From Gluconacetobacter tumulisoli (GTDB taxonomy: Bacteria > Pseudomonadota > Alphaproteobacteria > Acetobacterales > Acetobacteraceae), in contig NZ_JABEQM010000010.1 of NCBI RefSeq assembly GCF_014174155.1, forward strand, positions 91,403 through 155,402: a stretch of DNA of 64,000 nucleotides, in the 5' to 3' direction. The translations under genes and the position numbers were made by a program. The notes under the pieces are model-generated. The model saw only the letters and a list, made by a program, of their open reading frames with translations, searched no databases and was not told where the DNA came from. Below, piece after piece: positions 37,381 through 47,800 of the stretch. Each line of letters begins with the position of its first letter. The first letter of the stretch is position 1.

Positions 37381-38364
37381 TCAAGGTGCCCGCGTAACGG
37401 TGGCCGGTGGCGGCGCGGCCTCCCCGGTGGGCCGGCCAGCCCACCATGCCGACAGGGCCGAGCCCGAGATATTGTGCCACACCGAAAAGATCGCCCCTGG
37501 CAACGCGGCCAGAGGGCCGAAATACAGGCGCCCCAGCGTGGCGGCCAGGCCGGAATTCTGCATGCCGACCTCGATCGCCAGTGTCCGGCAGGTGCTTTCG
37601 TCCAGGCGCAGCAGGCGGCCGCCCCAATAGCCGCCCAGCAGGCCGATGCCGTTGTGCATTACCACGGCCAGCAGGACCACCGGTCCGGCAAAGGCCAGCG
37701 CCGGGCGTGTCGCCGCGACGATGGAGCCGATGATCGCCATGATCGCCACCATGGCCACCAGCGGCAGGGCGGATTCGACGCGCCGGATCAGGCGGCCGGC
37801 GAAGGCATTGACCGCGACGCCGCCGATGACGGGCAGGGCGACCAGTTCGACGATGCTGCGCAGCAGGCCCCAGACATTCACGGCGACGTCGGTCGAGACG
37901 TACAGGCGGGTCAGGAACGGGGTCGCGACGATGCCCACCAGGGTCGACAGCGTGCTGATGCTGACGGACAGCGCGACGTCCCCCCGGGCAAGATAGATCA
38001 TGACGTTCGACGCCGTCCCGCTGGAGACGCTGCCGACCAGGATCATGCCGACCCTGAGGGCCGGCGGCATGTCCAGCATCCACGACACCAGCCATGCCGC
38101 CAGCGGCATGACGGTGTAATGAAGCCCGATCCCGGCCAGGACCGGCGCGGGACGCACGGCGATCCGTCGGAAATCCGCCGCCGTCAGCGTGACCCCCATC
38201 GTGAACATGACGAACGCCAGCAGCGGGGTGATCGCGGGCGACAGGGCCAGGAACGGTCCCGGCACGCCGATCGCGGCGGCCGAGACCAGTATCGCCCACA
38301 GGGGAAACAAGCGTGTAAGGATCTGCAAGAAACGAAAATCCGCTTGCGGAGGCCGGACGGGCAT
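37381..38364 (-). CDS. Bile acid:sodium symporter (BASS) family transporter
   Basis: A 327-residue membrane protein with about ten hydrophobic segments. BASS-family signatures include FVMFTMGVTLTAADF, VGSVSSGTASNVMIYLARGD and the cation-site segment EVGMQNSGLAATLG. Bacterial members carry organic anions with sodium, such as bile acids, pantothenate or 2-keto acids; the substrate here is unknown. It stands between the DsbA-like and CorC genes in the same direction. Confidence 0.82.
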   Translation of the reverse strand: MPVRPPQADFRFLQILTRLFPLWAILVSAAAIGVPGPFLALSPAITPLLAFVMFTMGVTLTAADFRRIAVRPAPVLAGIGLHYTVMPLAAWLVSWMLDMPPALRVGMILVGSVSSGTASNVMIYLARGDVALSVSISTLSTLVGIVATPFLTRLYVSTDVAVNVWGLLRSIVELVALPVIGGVAVNAFAGRLIRRVESALPLVAMVAIMAIIGSIVAATRPALAFAGPVVLLAVVMHNGIGLLGGYWGGRLLRLDESTCRTLAIEVGMQNSGLAATLGRLYFGPLAALPGAIFSVWHNISGSALSAWWAGRPTGEAAPPPATVTRAP

Positions 38365-38385
38365 GCGCCCGTCCGGCCATATGGA

Positions 38386-39321
38386 TCAGGGGGTTGGGGG
38401 TGGCGCCGGCAACCGGACGCGGACCTTGCGGATATGCAGCGAATCGGCGTCCAGCACCCGAAAGACCAGACCGCTGCCATGTGTCAGGACTTCGCCGCGC
38501 GTCGGCACGTGCCCGGCCAGGAAGAAGACAAGTCCGCCGACCGTCTCGATTTCCGCCTCGCGCTCGGCTTCGGTCAGGATCGGCCCCATGCGGGCCTCGA
38601 ACTGTTCCACGGGCATCCGGGCGTCGACATCGAACGTGCCGTCCGGCCGTTCCTGGATCAGGACGGCAGTCGGTTCGTCATGCTCGTCGGAAATGTCGCC
38701 GACGATGGTTTCCACCAGGTCCTCGATCGTCACCAGGCCGTCGACGCCACCATATTCGTCGATGACCAGCGCCAGATGGACGCGCCGCTGGCGCATCTGC
38801 AACAACAGGTCCAGCACCGGGATCTGGGGCGCCACCATCAGGGGCTGGCGCAACAGGGACTCGACATTGAAGGCTTCGCTGGTGCCGGCGTAGGCGATCA
38901 GGTCCTTCACGTGAATCATGCCGACGATGTCGTCCAGCTGTTCGCGGTAGACGGGCATGCGCGAATGATTTTCCCGCCGCATCAGCGCCAGCGCGTCGGC
39001 AAGGCTGAGGGCCACCGGCATCGCCACGATGTCGGCGCGCGGCACCATCACGTCATCGGCGGTGATTCCACGCAGGCGCAGGACATTGGCGATCAGCGCG
39101 CGTTCCTGGCGGTCCAGTTCCGATGCCTCGCCAGAGCCGTCGCCCTCGGCCTCGTCGGCTTCCTGCACCAGGGCGGCGATCGAATGGCGCAGCCCCTGTT
39201 CGACCCGCCGCCGCCCGAACAGCGCGCGCAGGCCGCGGCTGCGCGGTCTGGCGGCAGGCGAGGCGTCGTCGGACCGGCCCGGACCACCATCCGGCACCGG
39301 CTCGGGCGGGGGGCGGCTCAT
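38386..39321 (-). CDS. corC: CorC/HlyC-type CBS-domain protein
   Basis: A 311-residue protein with two CBS domains (starting near TADDVMVPRADIVAMPVAL and QPLMVAPQIPVLDLLLQM) and a C-terminal CorC_HlyC transporter-associated domain (ETVGGLVFFLAGHVP). The soluble CorC type lacks the DUF21 membrane domain and is linked to magnesium/cobalt efflux or, in the ybeZYX cluster, to ribosome and membrane functions. ATG 39321 overlaps the ybeY stop (ATGA). The miaB-phoH-ybeY-corC order matches the conserved cluster. Confidence 0.9.
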   Translation of the reverse strand: MSRPPPEPVPDGGPGRSDDASPAARPRSRGLRALFGRRRVEQGLRHSIAALVQEADEAEGDGSGEASELDRQERALIANVLRLRGITADDVMVPRADIVAMPVALSLADALALMRRENHSRMPVYREQLDDIVGMIHVKDLIAYAGTSEAFNVESLLRQPLMVAPQIPVLDLLLQMRQRRVHLALVIDEYGGVDGLVTIEDLVETIVGDISDEHDEPTAVLIQERPDGTFDVDARMPVEQFEARMGPILTEAEREAEIETVGGLVFFLAGHVPTRGEVLTHGSGLVFRVLDADSLHIRKVRVRLPAPPPTP

Positions 39322-39890
39322 TGGTCGTCCCCCGCCATGCCGGCCCGATTTTTCCAAGGATTGGGAACGGCGAGGCGCCCGAGAATCCGGGCCTCCTCCA
39401 TTTCCATCCGTCGCGCCTCGCCGGCCTGATGATGGTCATGGCCGCGCAGATGCAGGATCCCGTGGACCACCAGATGCATCAGATGGTGGCGGATCGGGCG
39501 ACCGGCGGCCCTGGCCTCGCGCCGGACGGTGTCCAGCGCGATCATGACGTCGCCCCCCGGATGGCCAGCCGGATATTCGAACGTCAGCACATTGGTCGGC
39601 TTGTTCTTGTTCCGGTGCCGGGCATTCAGCCGCCGGATGGCGCGATCGCTGTCCAGCACGATGGTGACGGGGGCCGACCCGCAGGCCTCCCACGCCGCCC
39701 GGGCGGTGCGCTGGACGAGCGCGCCCACCCGGGGGACGGCGCCATGCCAGCGTGGATCGGCCACGATTACGTCAAATTCGGCCTCGTCAGGAGGCAGAAT
39801 GGGGGAAAGGCCGACGGCCGGACCGGCCATCGGCGATATTTCCGGGACTCCGTCAGGATTAACGGAGTTCTGGCTACTTCGAGGTTCCAT
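39318..39890 (-). CDS. ybeY: Endoribonuclease YbeY
   Basis: A 190-residue metal-dependent RNase involved in rRNA maturation and quality control. The zinc motif HGILHLRGHDHHQ contains the three conserved histidines. The segments RRLNARHRNKNKPTNVLTFEYP are also typical. ATG 39890 overlaps the last codons of phoH by 17 bases, and the stop overlaps corC, so translation of the three genes is coupled. Confidence 0.93.
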   Translation of the reverse strand: MEPRSSQNSVNPDGVPEISPMAGPAVGLSPILPPDEAEFDVIVADPRWHGAVPRVGALVQRTARAAWEACGSAPVTIVLDSDRAIRRLNARHRNKNKPTNVLTFEYPAGHPGGDVMIALDTVRREARAAGRPIRHHLMHLVVHGILHLRGHDHHQAGEARRMEMEEARILGRLAVPNPWKNRAGMAGDDQ

Positions 39891-41022
39891 TGTTCTCCCG
39901 GCGCGCCCTGCTGCGGGACATGTCCCTTTCGGCCGCCGCCCGCTGATCATAGGCGTCCACGATGCGCGCGACCAGCGGGTGACGCACGACGTCGCGGGAT
40001 TCGAAGCGCGTGATGCCGATCCCGGGCAGGCCTTCCAGCGTGTCCACCGCATCGCGCAGGCCCGACGGCACGCCATTGGGCAGGTCCACCTGGCTGAGGT
40101 CGCCGGTCACCACCATGCGCGTGCCCGTGCCCATGCGGGTCAGGAACATCTTCATCTGGGCCGAGGTGGTATTCTGCGCCTCGTCGAGGATGACGAAGGA
40201 ATGCGCCAGGGTGCGCCCGCGCATGAAGGCCAGCGGCGCGACCTCGATTTCGCCGGTGCCCATGCGGCGCACGACCTGGTCGCCCGGCATCATGTCGTGC
40301 AGGGCGTCGTACAGCGGACGCAGATAGGGATCGATCTTGTCCTTCATGTCGCCGGGCAGGAATCCCAGCCGTTCGCCGGCCTCGACGGCGGGGCGGGACA
40401 GCACGATCCGGTCGACCTGGCCGGCCTGGAGCATCGCCACCGCCTGCGCGACCGCCAGGTAGGTCTTGCCGGTGCCGGCCGGGCCGATGCCGAACACCAT
40501 TTCGGTCTGGGCCAGCATTTCCATGTAGCCGGCCTGGCCGGCGGAACGCGGGGCAATGGCGCCGCGCCGCGTGCGAATCGCGGGAAGTTCGGACAGGGTC
40601 AGCAGGTTCGTGCCTTCGGGGGACATTTTCGACCTTCCTTCCGTCGCCGGGGGGGGAATGGGGGGACGGGAGGGCGCGGCCATGCGGATCGCAGCCTCGA
40701 TTTCGGCGGTATCCAGCCCGGTACCGGATTCCAGCTTGCGATAGAGGCCGGTCAGGGCGATTCGGGTGCTCTCGACACGTCCGGTCTCGCCATTGATGGC
40801 GATGCGGTTGCCGCGGCAGGACAGCCGCACGCCGAAGCCGCGTTCGAGAAGAAGGAGATGACGGTCATGATCCCCGACGAGCATCGCCAGCAGGGCATTG
40901 TCGTCGAACTGAAGGGTAACCGTCCGCATGGCGTCGGCGCCATGCCGTGACGGATCCTGGGGGGAAGGCGTCCGTGTCGGGCGCTGGCCGGACAGGACCG
41001 GTGATACCGTCTGTTCTCTCAA
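39874..41022 (-). CDS. PhoH family ATPase (YbeZ)
   Basis: A protein of up to 382 residues with the Walker A motif GPAGTGKT and Walker B in [20 protein letters not shown]. It is the PhoH-like partner of YbeY, probably an RNA-linked ATPase or helicase. Start: the TTG at 41022 overlaps the miaB stop and has AGGAG at fair spacing. An ATG at 40929 ([11 protein letters not shown]) is where homology to other PhoH proteins begins and has no obvious ribosome site. Both are possible; the longer form is given. Confidence 0.9.
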   Translation of the reverse strand: MREQTVSPVLSGQRPTRTPSPQDPSRHGADAMRTVTLQFDDNALLAMLVGDHDRHLLLLERGFGVRLSCRGNRIAINGETGRVESTRIALTGLYRKLESGTGLDTAEIEAAIRMAAPSRPPIPPPATEGRSKMSPEGTNLLTLSELPAIRTRRGAIAPRSAGQAGYMEMLAQTEMVFGIGPAGTGKTYLAVAQAVAMLQAGQVDRIVLSRPAVEAGERLGFLPGDMKDKIDPYLRPLYDALHDMMPGDQVVRRMGTGEIEVAPLAFMRGRTLAHSFVILDEAQNTTSAQMKMFLTRMGTGTRMVVTGDLSQVDLPNGVPSGLRDAVDTLEGLPGIGITRFESRDVVRHPLVARIVDAYDQRAAAERDMSRSRARRENNGTSK

Positions 41023-42461
41023 GCGAAGGCTCTCTCCTGCACGAGGGTTCCACTCAGCGAATTGGTCAGTCTCTCTGCGATCTCCACATCCGTGACCTGG
41101 CCGATCAGGGTATCCGGTCCATCGACGTGAACGGCTTGCAGATAGGGGGAGCGGCCGGAAAGCTGACCCGGCTTGCGTCCGCGCCCGGTGAACAGGACCG
41201 GAAGGGCTCGTCCCACCGTCGCGTCATTGAAGGCGTCCTGCTGAGTGCGCAACAGGGCCTGCAAGGCCTGCAGGCGCGCATCCTTCACCGGCTCCGCGAC
41301 CTGGAGGGCGGCGCCGGCGGCTGGCGTGCCGGGACGGGGGGAATATTTGAACGAGAATGCCTGCGCGAATCCGACATCGCGAATCAACTGCATGGTCGCC
41401 TCGAAATCCGCATCGGTCTCGCCGGGGTGGCCGACGATAAAGTCGGACGACAGGGCGATATCGGGCCGGGCCTCGCGCAGGCGATGCACCAGTTCCAGAT
41501 ATTGCCCGGCCGTGTGGCCCCGGTTCATCGCGTCCAGGATCCGGTCGGACCCCGACTGCACCGGCAGATGCAAGAACGGCATCAGCGCCGGCAGGTCGCG
41601 ATGGGCCGCGATCAGCGCTTCGTCCATGTCGCGGGGGTGCGAGGTCGTATAGCGAATGCGTGCCAGCCCCGGAATCGCCGACAGGGCCTCGGCCAGCCGG
41701 GCCAGGCCCCAGACGCGCCCGTCCGGTGCCGCGCCATGATAGGCGTTGACGTTCTGGCCCAGCAGGGTGATTTCGCGGGCGCCGGCATCGACCATGCGCC
41801 GGGCCTCCGCCAGGACCGATGCCACGGCCCGGCTGGCCTCGGCCCCGCGCGTGTAGGGCACGACGCAGAACGAGCAGAATTTGTCGCACCCTTCCTGGAT
41901 CGTCAGGAAGGACGTGATTCCCCCCGGGGTCTGCCGGGCCTGGGTATCGGGCAGGAAGTCGAATTTCTGCTCGGCGGGAAAATCGGTGTCGATCACGGCC
42001 CCGGCCGCCCGGGACGCTCGCGCCACCATTTCCGGCAGCCGGTGATAGGTCTGCGGTCCAAGGACGATGTCGACGAACGGCGCGCGCGCCAGGATCTCCT
42101 TGCCTTCGGCCTGCGCCACGCAGCCGGCGACGGCCAGTACGGTCCTGCGTCCCTCGATCGCGCGAGCGTCCTTGACCACGCGCAGCCGGCCGAGCTCGGA
42201 AAACACCTTTTCCGCCGCGCGGTCGCGAATATGACAGGTATTGAGGATGACCATGTCCGCCGCGTCCGGCGTGTCGACCGGCCTGTAGCCCAGGGGACGC
42301 AGCACATCGGCCATGCGCGCGCTGTCGTAGACATTCATCTGGCAGCCCCATGTGATGACATGGAGGCCTTTGCGCCCATCCTCGGGGGCGGCGTCCATGA
42401 CGGGGGGGCAGTCAGAGCGATCGGTCACGGCTGAAACTTTCTCGGCGTACCGCCGGACCAT
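41019..42461 (-). CDS. miaB: tRNA-2-methylthio-N6-dimethylallyladenosine synthase
   Basis: A radical-SAM methylthiotransferase modifying A37 of tRNAs, about 480 residues. The N-terminal MTTase domain has the three cluster cysteines ([30 protein letters not shown]). The radical SAM motif is [17 protein letters not shown], and a TRAM domain ends the protein. The start is uncertain: ATG 42461 is given, with later in-frame starts at GTG 42428 or ATG 42398. It is the first gene of the miaB-phoH-ybeY-corC operon. Confidence 0.93.
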   Translation of the reverse strand: MVRRYAEKVSAVTDRSDCPPVMDAAPEDGRKGLHVITWGCQMNVYDSARMADVLRPLGYRPVDTPDAADMVILNTCHIRDRAAEKVFSELGRLRVVKDARAIEGRRTVLAVAGCVAQAEGKEILARAPFVDIVLGPQTYHRLPEMVARASRAAGAVIDTDFPAEQKFDFLPDTQARQTPGGITSFLTIQEGCDKFCSFCVVPYTRGAEASRAVASVLAEARRMVDAGAREITLLGQNVNAYHGAAPDGRVWGLARLAEALSAIPGLARIRYTTSHPRDMDEALIAAHRDLPALMPFLHLPVQSGSDRILDAMNRGHTAGQYLELVHRLREARPDIALSSDFIVGHPGETDADFEATMQLIRDVGFAQAFSFKYSPRPGTPAAGAALQVAEPVKDARLQALQALLRTQQDAFNDATVGRALPVLFTGRGRKPGQLSGRSPYLQAVHVDGPDTLIGQVTDVEIAERLTNSLSGTLVQERAFA

Positions 42462-42885
42462 CCCGCGCGGTCGCGCGAACACATCATATGTGCGGGGCTC
42501 CGGGTCAAGGCCCGGCACCTGCTGGGCCGGAAGCAGCGAGACCGGTGTACGACAGGATCATCGCGTGGCGGACCTCCATCAGGCAATGCCGGTGGCCGCA
42601 GCATTCCTGTTCGTGATCTGGCAAAAGAAGCCCCGTCCTTGTCAAGGTAACTCTCCGAGTCCCGCATCAAAAAAAATATCTCGCCGGGCCGGGTGTCCTG
42701 GATGCGCCGGGGACGAACTGCTCTTCGGCATGCCAGGCGACAATTTTTTATCGTCTTGTCAAATGGCTGCCGTATAAACAGGGCAGGCAGGCCGTTTCCC
42801 GGGGGACGGTTGACAAGGACGGCGAACAAACGGCTGGCCGGGTCGTTCTACCATCGGTGAAGCACAGAGGCAGGGCTCGGACACA
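42462..42885. other. Divergent intergenic region between miaB and tamA
   Basis: 424 bases without a convincing gene; frames here have no recognisable protein. It holds a poly-A patch near 42669-42676, a T-run near 42743-42750 and TATAAA at 42773-42778, but no complete consensus promoter. It should contain the promoters of both flanking operons. Confidence 0.4.
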
Positions 42886-44889
42886 TTGGCAGCGTCACGG
42901 CACCCCCAGGCGATTTCACGGGAAAACGTGGCTGGGACAGGTGATGCCGATCAGGGACGAAGCGGGTTGCGGCGCGCGGTCCTGCTGGCCACCGGGATTG
43001 CGGTCTCGACGCTGTCGGTCTGGCTGCCTGTCCCTGCCCGGGCCGCCGATCCGCAAACCTACGTCACGACGATTCGCGCGACGGGGCAGGGCGACCTGGA
43101 TGCCGCGATCAACTCGTCCTCCAATCTTTTGGCCCTGCAGAAGACGCATGCCGTCAGCCCGTTCGCATTGGCGGGACGGATCCGCGGCGAGTACGACCGC
43201 ATTCGCACGGCCCTGGAAAGCTTCGGCTATTATGCGCCGACCATCCGGATCGAGGTGGGGATGTCGCCCCGCAAGGGGGCGCCCGGTGGCGCCACGCTGG
43301 ACGGCCGGGATCCGCGGTTGCCGGAATGGCTGCTGTCCGTCCCGAAGGGGCAGAACGTGCAGATCACCGTTACTTCCACGCGCGGGGACCTCTTTCGGCT
43401 GGGGCGCCTGACGCTGCAGCGGGCGCCCCAGGACGGGGTCGGGGACGTCGTGCTGACCGACCCGCAGGCCGCGGCGTTCGGGCTGCGTGTCGGCCAGCCG
43501 GCTGTCGCATCGGACGTCCTGGCGGCCGCCACGCGCCTGCAGTCGGAACTGAAGGAAGAAGGCTACGCCCTGGCCGAGGTCGGGCCCCCCAAGGCGTGGC
43601 TGCATCCCGAGACGCGCACGCTCGACCTGGTGTTCACCGTGCGGCGCGGACCGATCGTGGATATCGGCGCCATCACGCTGACCGGCCTGAAGCGGGTGCA
43701 TCCGGCCTATATCGCACGCAGGCTGACGATTCATCCCGGCATGCTCTACCAGCCCTCGCGTATCGAGGCGGCACGCCAGGATCTGGCGTCGCTAGGGGTG
43801 TTTTCCGACGTCCAGGTGCGCGACGTACCCCCGTTGACGCCGGGCGATCGCATGCCGCTCGATTTCGGGTTCACCGAGGGCAAGCGGCGGATGGTGGAGC
43901 TGCAAGGCGGCTATTCGACCGATCTGGGCGGCCGGGGCGGCGTCAGCTGGACGCACAACAACATCTTCGGCAATGCCGAGAAATTGCGGCTGACGGCGTT
44001 GATAACGGGCCTTGGCGGCTCCGCGCAGCAGGGGCTGGGCTATGACGTCTATGCCGACCTGATGAAGCCGGACTTCGGGTCCCGCAACCAGAACCTCAGC
44101 GTGCGGGTCGAAGGAATCCGGCAGTTGCTCTATTCCTATCGCCAGACGGCACTGCTGGTGCGGGCAGGGTTGGTCCGGCGATTGGGCCGGCGCTGGACCG
44201 TGTCCTACGGGGGCGAGGCGGAACAGGAACAGATCGACCAGATGGGCCGGACGAACGATTATACGATCGTCTCGCTGCCCCTGTCGGCGACGTATGACGG
44301 GACGGGGGTGAACAACCCGATCGACCCCGCGACCCATGGCGTGCGCCTGTCGATGAGCGCCACCCCGTCGGCCTCGCTGATCAACGGGACGTCCTTCTTC
44401 ACGATCCTGCAGGCCAATGCCTCGACCTATTTCGACCTGGCGCATCTGGGACTGTCCCGCCCCGGACGCAGCGTCCTGGCGTTTCGCGGCATCATCGGCA
44501 ACGTGCAGGGGGCCTCGACCTTCGATATCCCGCCGGACCAGCGTCTCTACGCCGGTGGCAGTGCCACCGTGCGGGGATTCCGCTACCAGGGCGTGGGTCC
44601 GCAATTTCCCAACAGCAAATATGCGATCGGCGGAACATCGATGGATGCCGGATCGTTCGAATTCCGCCAGCGCCTGTTCCGCAGTTTCGGCGCGGCGCTC
44701 TTCGCCGATGCCGGACAGGTCGGAACCGGCAGCCGCCCGTTCGAAGGCAAGCTGCGGGTCGGCGCGGGGGCGGGCGTGCGGTACTACACCCCGATCGGCC
44801 CCGTCCGGGTAGACGTCGCGGTGCCGCTCAACCGCCCGCCGGAAGGCGACACGTGGGAGTTATATATCGGTCTGGGGGAGACGTTCTGA
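42886..44889 (+). CDS. tamA: TamA/Omp85-family outer membrane translocation protein
   Basis: A 667-residue Omp85-family protein. A signal region ends near PARAADP. POTRA-like domains follow to about residue 340 (for example DIGAITLTGLKRVHPAYIARR), then a beta-barrel starting around VELQGGYSTDLGGRGG and ending in an aromatic residue (GLGETF). Barrel signatures include the conserved VRGF in ATVRGFRYQGVG. With TamB, encoded directly downstream, it forms the translocation and assembly module, which also affects lipid transport to the outer membrane. Start: TTG 42886 is given; an in-frame GTG at 42928 with GGGA upstream is as likely. Confidence 0.9.
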   Translation: MAASRHPQAISRENVAGTGDADQGRSGLRRAVLLATGIAVSTLSVWLPVPARAADPQTYVTTIRATGQGDLDAAINSSSNLLALQKTHAVSPFALAGRIRGEYDRIRTALESFGYYAPTIRIEVGMSPRKGAPGGATLDGRDPRLPEWLLSVPKGQNVQITVTSTRGDLFRLGRLTLQRAPQDGVGDVVLTDPQAAAFGLRVGQPAVASDVLAAATRLQSELKEEGYALAEVGPPKAWLHPETRTLDLVFTVRRGPIVDIGAITLTGLKRVHPAYIARRLTIHPGMLYQPSRIEAARQDLASLGVFSDVQVRDVPPLTPGDRMPLDFGFTEGKRRMVELQGGYSTDLGGRGGVSWTHNNIFGNAEKLRLTALITGLGGSAQQGLGYDVYADLMKPDFGSRNQNLSVRVEGIRQLLYSYRQTALLVRAGLVRRLGRRWTVSYGGEAEQEQIDQMGRTNDYTIVSLPLSATYDGTGVNNPIDPATHGVRLSMSATPSASLINGTSFFTILQANASTYFDLAHLGLSRPGRSVLAFRGIIGNVQGASTFDIPPDQRLYAGGSATVRGFRYQGVGPQFPNSKYAIGGTSMDAGSFEFRQRLFRSFGAALFADAGQVGTGSRPFEGKLRVGAGAGVRYYTPIGPVRVDVAVPLNRPPEGDTWELYIGLGETF

Positions 44890-47800
44890 TGGCGCCGGAC
44901 CCACGCAATCCCGATCCGGGGGCTTCCGCCAGGCGGCGTTGGTCCAGGGTCCTGCTGTGGACGGCCGGCCTGATGCTGGGCGTGCCGGCGGGTCTGGTCC
45001 TGCTGGCCGTAACCGGCATCCTGATCGCCGCCAATACCGGTCCCGGCCGTCATTTCATCGAACGGCAGACTGCTGCCCTGACGGCGGGGACCGTTCAGTT
45101 GCAGGGGGTGGCGGGCCGTTTTCCCGATGCGTTGCTGATCCGTCATATCGCCCTGACCGACAGCAAGGGCACCTGGCTTTCCATCGATGGCCTGTCCCTG
45201 GATTGGCGTCCCACGCGCCTGCTGTTCAGGACGGCACGGGTCGACCGCATCGCGATGGACCGGCTGTCGATCCCACGCCTGCCGGCCGGCCAGACGGGCA
45301 GTTCGGGCAAGTCGTCCTCGCAGGGGGGGCTCGATCTCGGCGTCGATATCCGCGCCATCCATGTCGGGCGGATCGATGTCGGACCCGATATCGCCGGCAC
45401 CGCGGCATCATTCGCCCTCGATGGCCAGGCGCGCCTGGCCCATATCGCGCCGGTGCTGAACGGCGCCAGCGTCGCTACACTGCCCGACGCCGCCATCACC
45501 CTGGGCCTGCAGCGCCTGGATCACGATGGCGCCCTGGCCCTGCGCACGACGGTGACGCCCGGCAGGCTGGGCCTGCATCTGACCGCCGACGAAACAGCGG
45601 GCGGGTTCGCGACCGTCGCCGGCATGGCGCCGCTGGATCCGCTTCACCTGGCGCTCGACCTTGACGGACCACGCGATGCAAACCGTTTGAATTTCGTGCT
45701 GAAAGCAGGGGAAATATCTTCCAAAATAAATGGGATAGTCGATTTTCTTCACGGAAGAACGCAGATTGCCCTGACGGCGCATGCGCCCCAGATGACGGTG
45801 CGTGACGGCATCGGATGGCGCGAAGTCGCGCTCGACGCCCATCTCTCGGGCGATCTGCGCCATCCGGTCGGCGACGGGCGGCTGGTTCTCGACCGGCCAT
45901 CGGTGGCCGGTACCGATGCCAGCCGGATCGCGGTGAGCTTCGACGGGCATGAGGCGGCGGCAGGTCAGCCGGCCCTGGCGCATCTGCGCGCCACGCTCGA
46001 TGGGCTGACGATATCGGGGTCACGTCCGACATTGTTCGCGGCGGCGCCGATCACGATGGATCTGCTTCTGCATCCCGACGATACGGGATCGCCGCTCGAC
46101 ATCGATCTGTCTCATTCCCTCCTCCATCTGGTCGGCCGCGTCGCCACGTCCAGCCCGGCACATGGCGCGTTCGACCTGGCGGTGCCGCAACTGGGTCCTC
46201 TGGCGGCCATCGGGTCGGTCGCGCTGGCGGGCCATGCCGGCCTGCACGGCACGTTTGCCCTGCCGGTCCATCCCGGCGGCGACACGGATCTAGCACTTGA
46301 CGGCGACGTCGGACTGACCGGGGGCCAGCCGCAGGCCGTCGGCCTGGTCGGGCCGGACGGACATCTGGCCCTGCGGGCCAGACTGGGAGCCGGGCAAGGG
46401 GCAGCAGGCGCGCGCGCGATCCGGATCGACAGCCTGAACGTCGACGGACAGGCGATGCATCTTGCCCTGTCGGGCAGCCAGACGGGGGCCGCGGACAACA
46501 GGATGCTGGATGGCCGCCTCAAGCTGGGCCTGGACGATCTGCGGCGGGTCCTGCCCGCCCTGCGCGGGCGCAGCGACCTTGACCTGGCCGTGAACGGTCC
46601 GATGAACGACCTGTCCGCGACCGCGCACCTGGACGGGCAAATGGGGACCGGCGACATGCCGGCCGGCCCCGTCATGTTGGATGCGGTGATCCATCATCTG
46701 CCGTCGACGCCGCAGGGCACGGTGATGGCACAGGGCACCGTGGATGGCGCGCCGCTTTCCATCGCGGCGGACCTGGAGCAGGACGCACAGGGCACGCGCA
46801 CGATCGACCTGGACCATCTCGACTGGAAAAGCGCCTCCGGCAAGGGCCATCTGGCCTTGGCGGCCGGCAAGATGGTTCCGCTGGGAAATCTCGATTTCCA
46901 GATGACGCGGCTGGCCGATCTGTCCCGGCTGCTGGGCCAGCCGATCTCGGGCGCCGTCGCGGCGTCGGTTCGGACATCGGATATCGCGAATGCCGCCGTT
47001 CCCCCTACGGTGACCCTGCATCTGGACGGAAATGTTTCCAGCAGTGCCGCCACCGTTCGCCATGTCGTCCTGGCCGGCAGTATCGCCGATCCGGTGGGGA
47101 CGGCGCGATCTGACCTGACGCTTGCGATCGATGGGGTCGCCGTGCGCGGCGTGACCGGCAATGCCCGCGTGACGGCCCGCGGCCCCCGGGGCGCGCTGGC
47201 CGTCACGGCGACGTCGGCGCTGCAGAACCTGGCCGGTGCGCCGGCCAGCCTGTCGACGGATTTCGTCTTCGACCTGCCCGGCCGGGCCGTGGCCCTGCGT
47301 ACCTTGCAGGCGAACGCGAAAGGCGAGACGGTGCGCCTGCTGGCGCCGGCCAGGATCGGCTTCGGCACCGCGATCGGCGTCGACCGTCTGCGGGCGACGG
47401 TGGCGCCGCCGGGTGTTGCCCCGGCGCAGATCGACATTTCCGGCAGCGTCAGGCCCGTCCTGTCCCTGAACGTCGCGATCGACAGCCTGACGCCGGCTGT
47501 TGCCCGGCCGTTCATGCCGTCCCTGGATGCCAGCGGCTTCATTTCGGCACGGGCGAAGTTGTCCGGGACGCTGGCCAACCCGCAGGGCACGGTGACGCTG
47601 ACCGCCCGCGACATGAGATATCATACCGATTTCAGCGGGGCCCTGCCGGCGGCAAATCTGGACGCCACGGCGCAACTGGCGGGAACGCAGGCACGGCTCG
47701 ACGCCAGCGCCCATGCCGGATCGATGCTGGACCTGGCGGTGCGGGGAACGGTGCCGACCAATACGAGCGGGAGCATGGCCCTGCACGCTGACGGAAAAAT

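Noticed and set aside
42756..42778. TTGTCA and TATAAA before tamA
   Set aside because: Spacing of 11 bases is too short for a standard promoter.
42425..42829. A 134-residue minus-strand open frame in the miaB-tamA gap
   Set aside because: No ribosome site, low-complexity Arg-rich composition, and it overlaps the miaB start; treated as noncoding.
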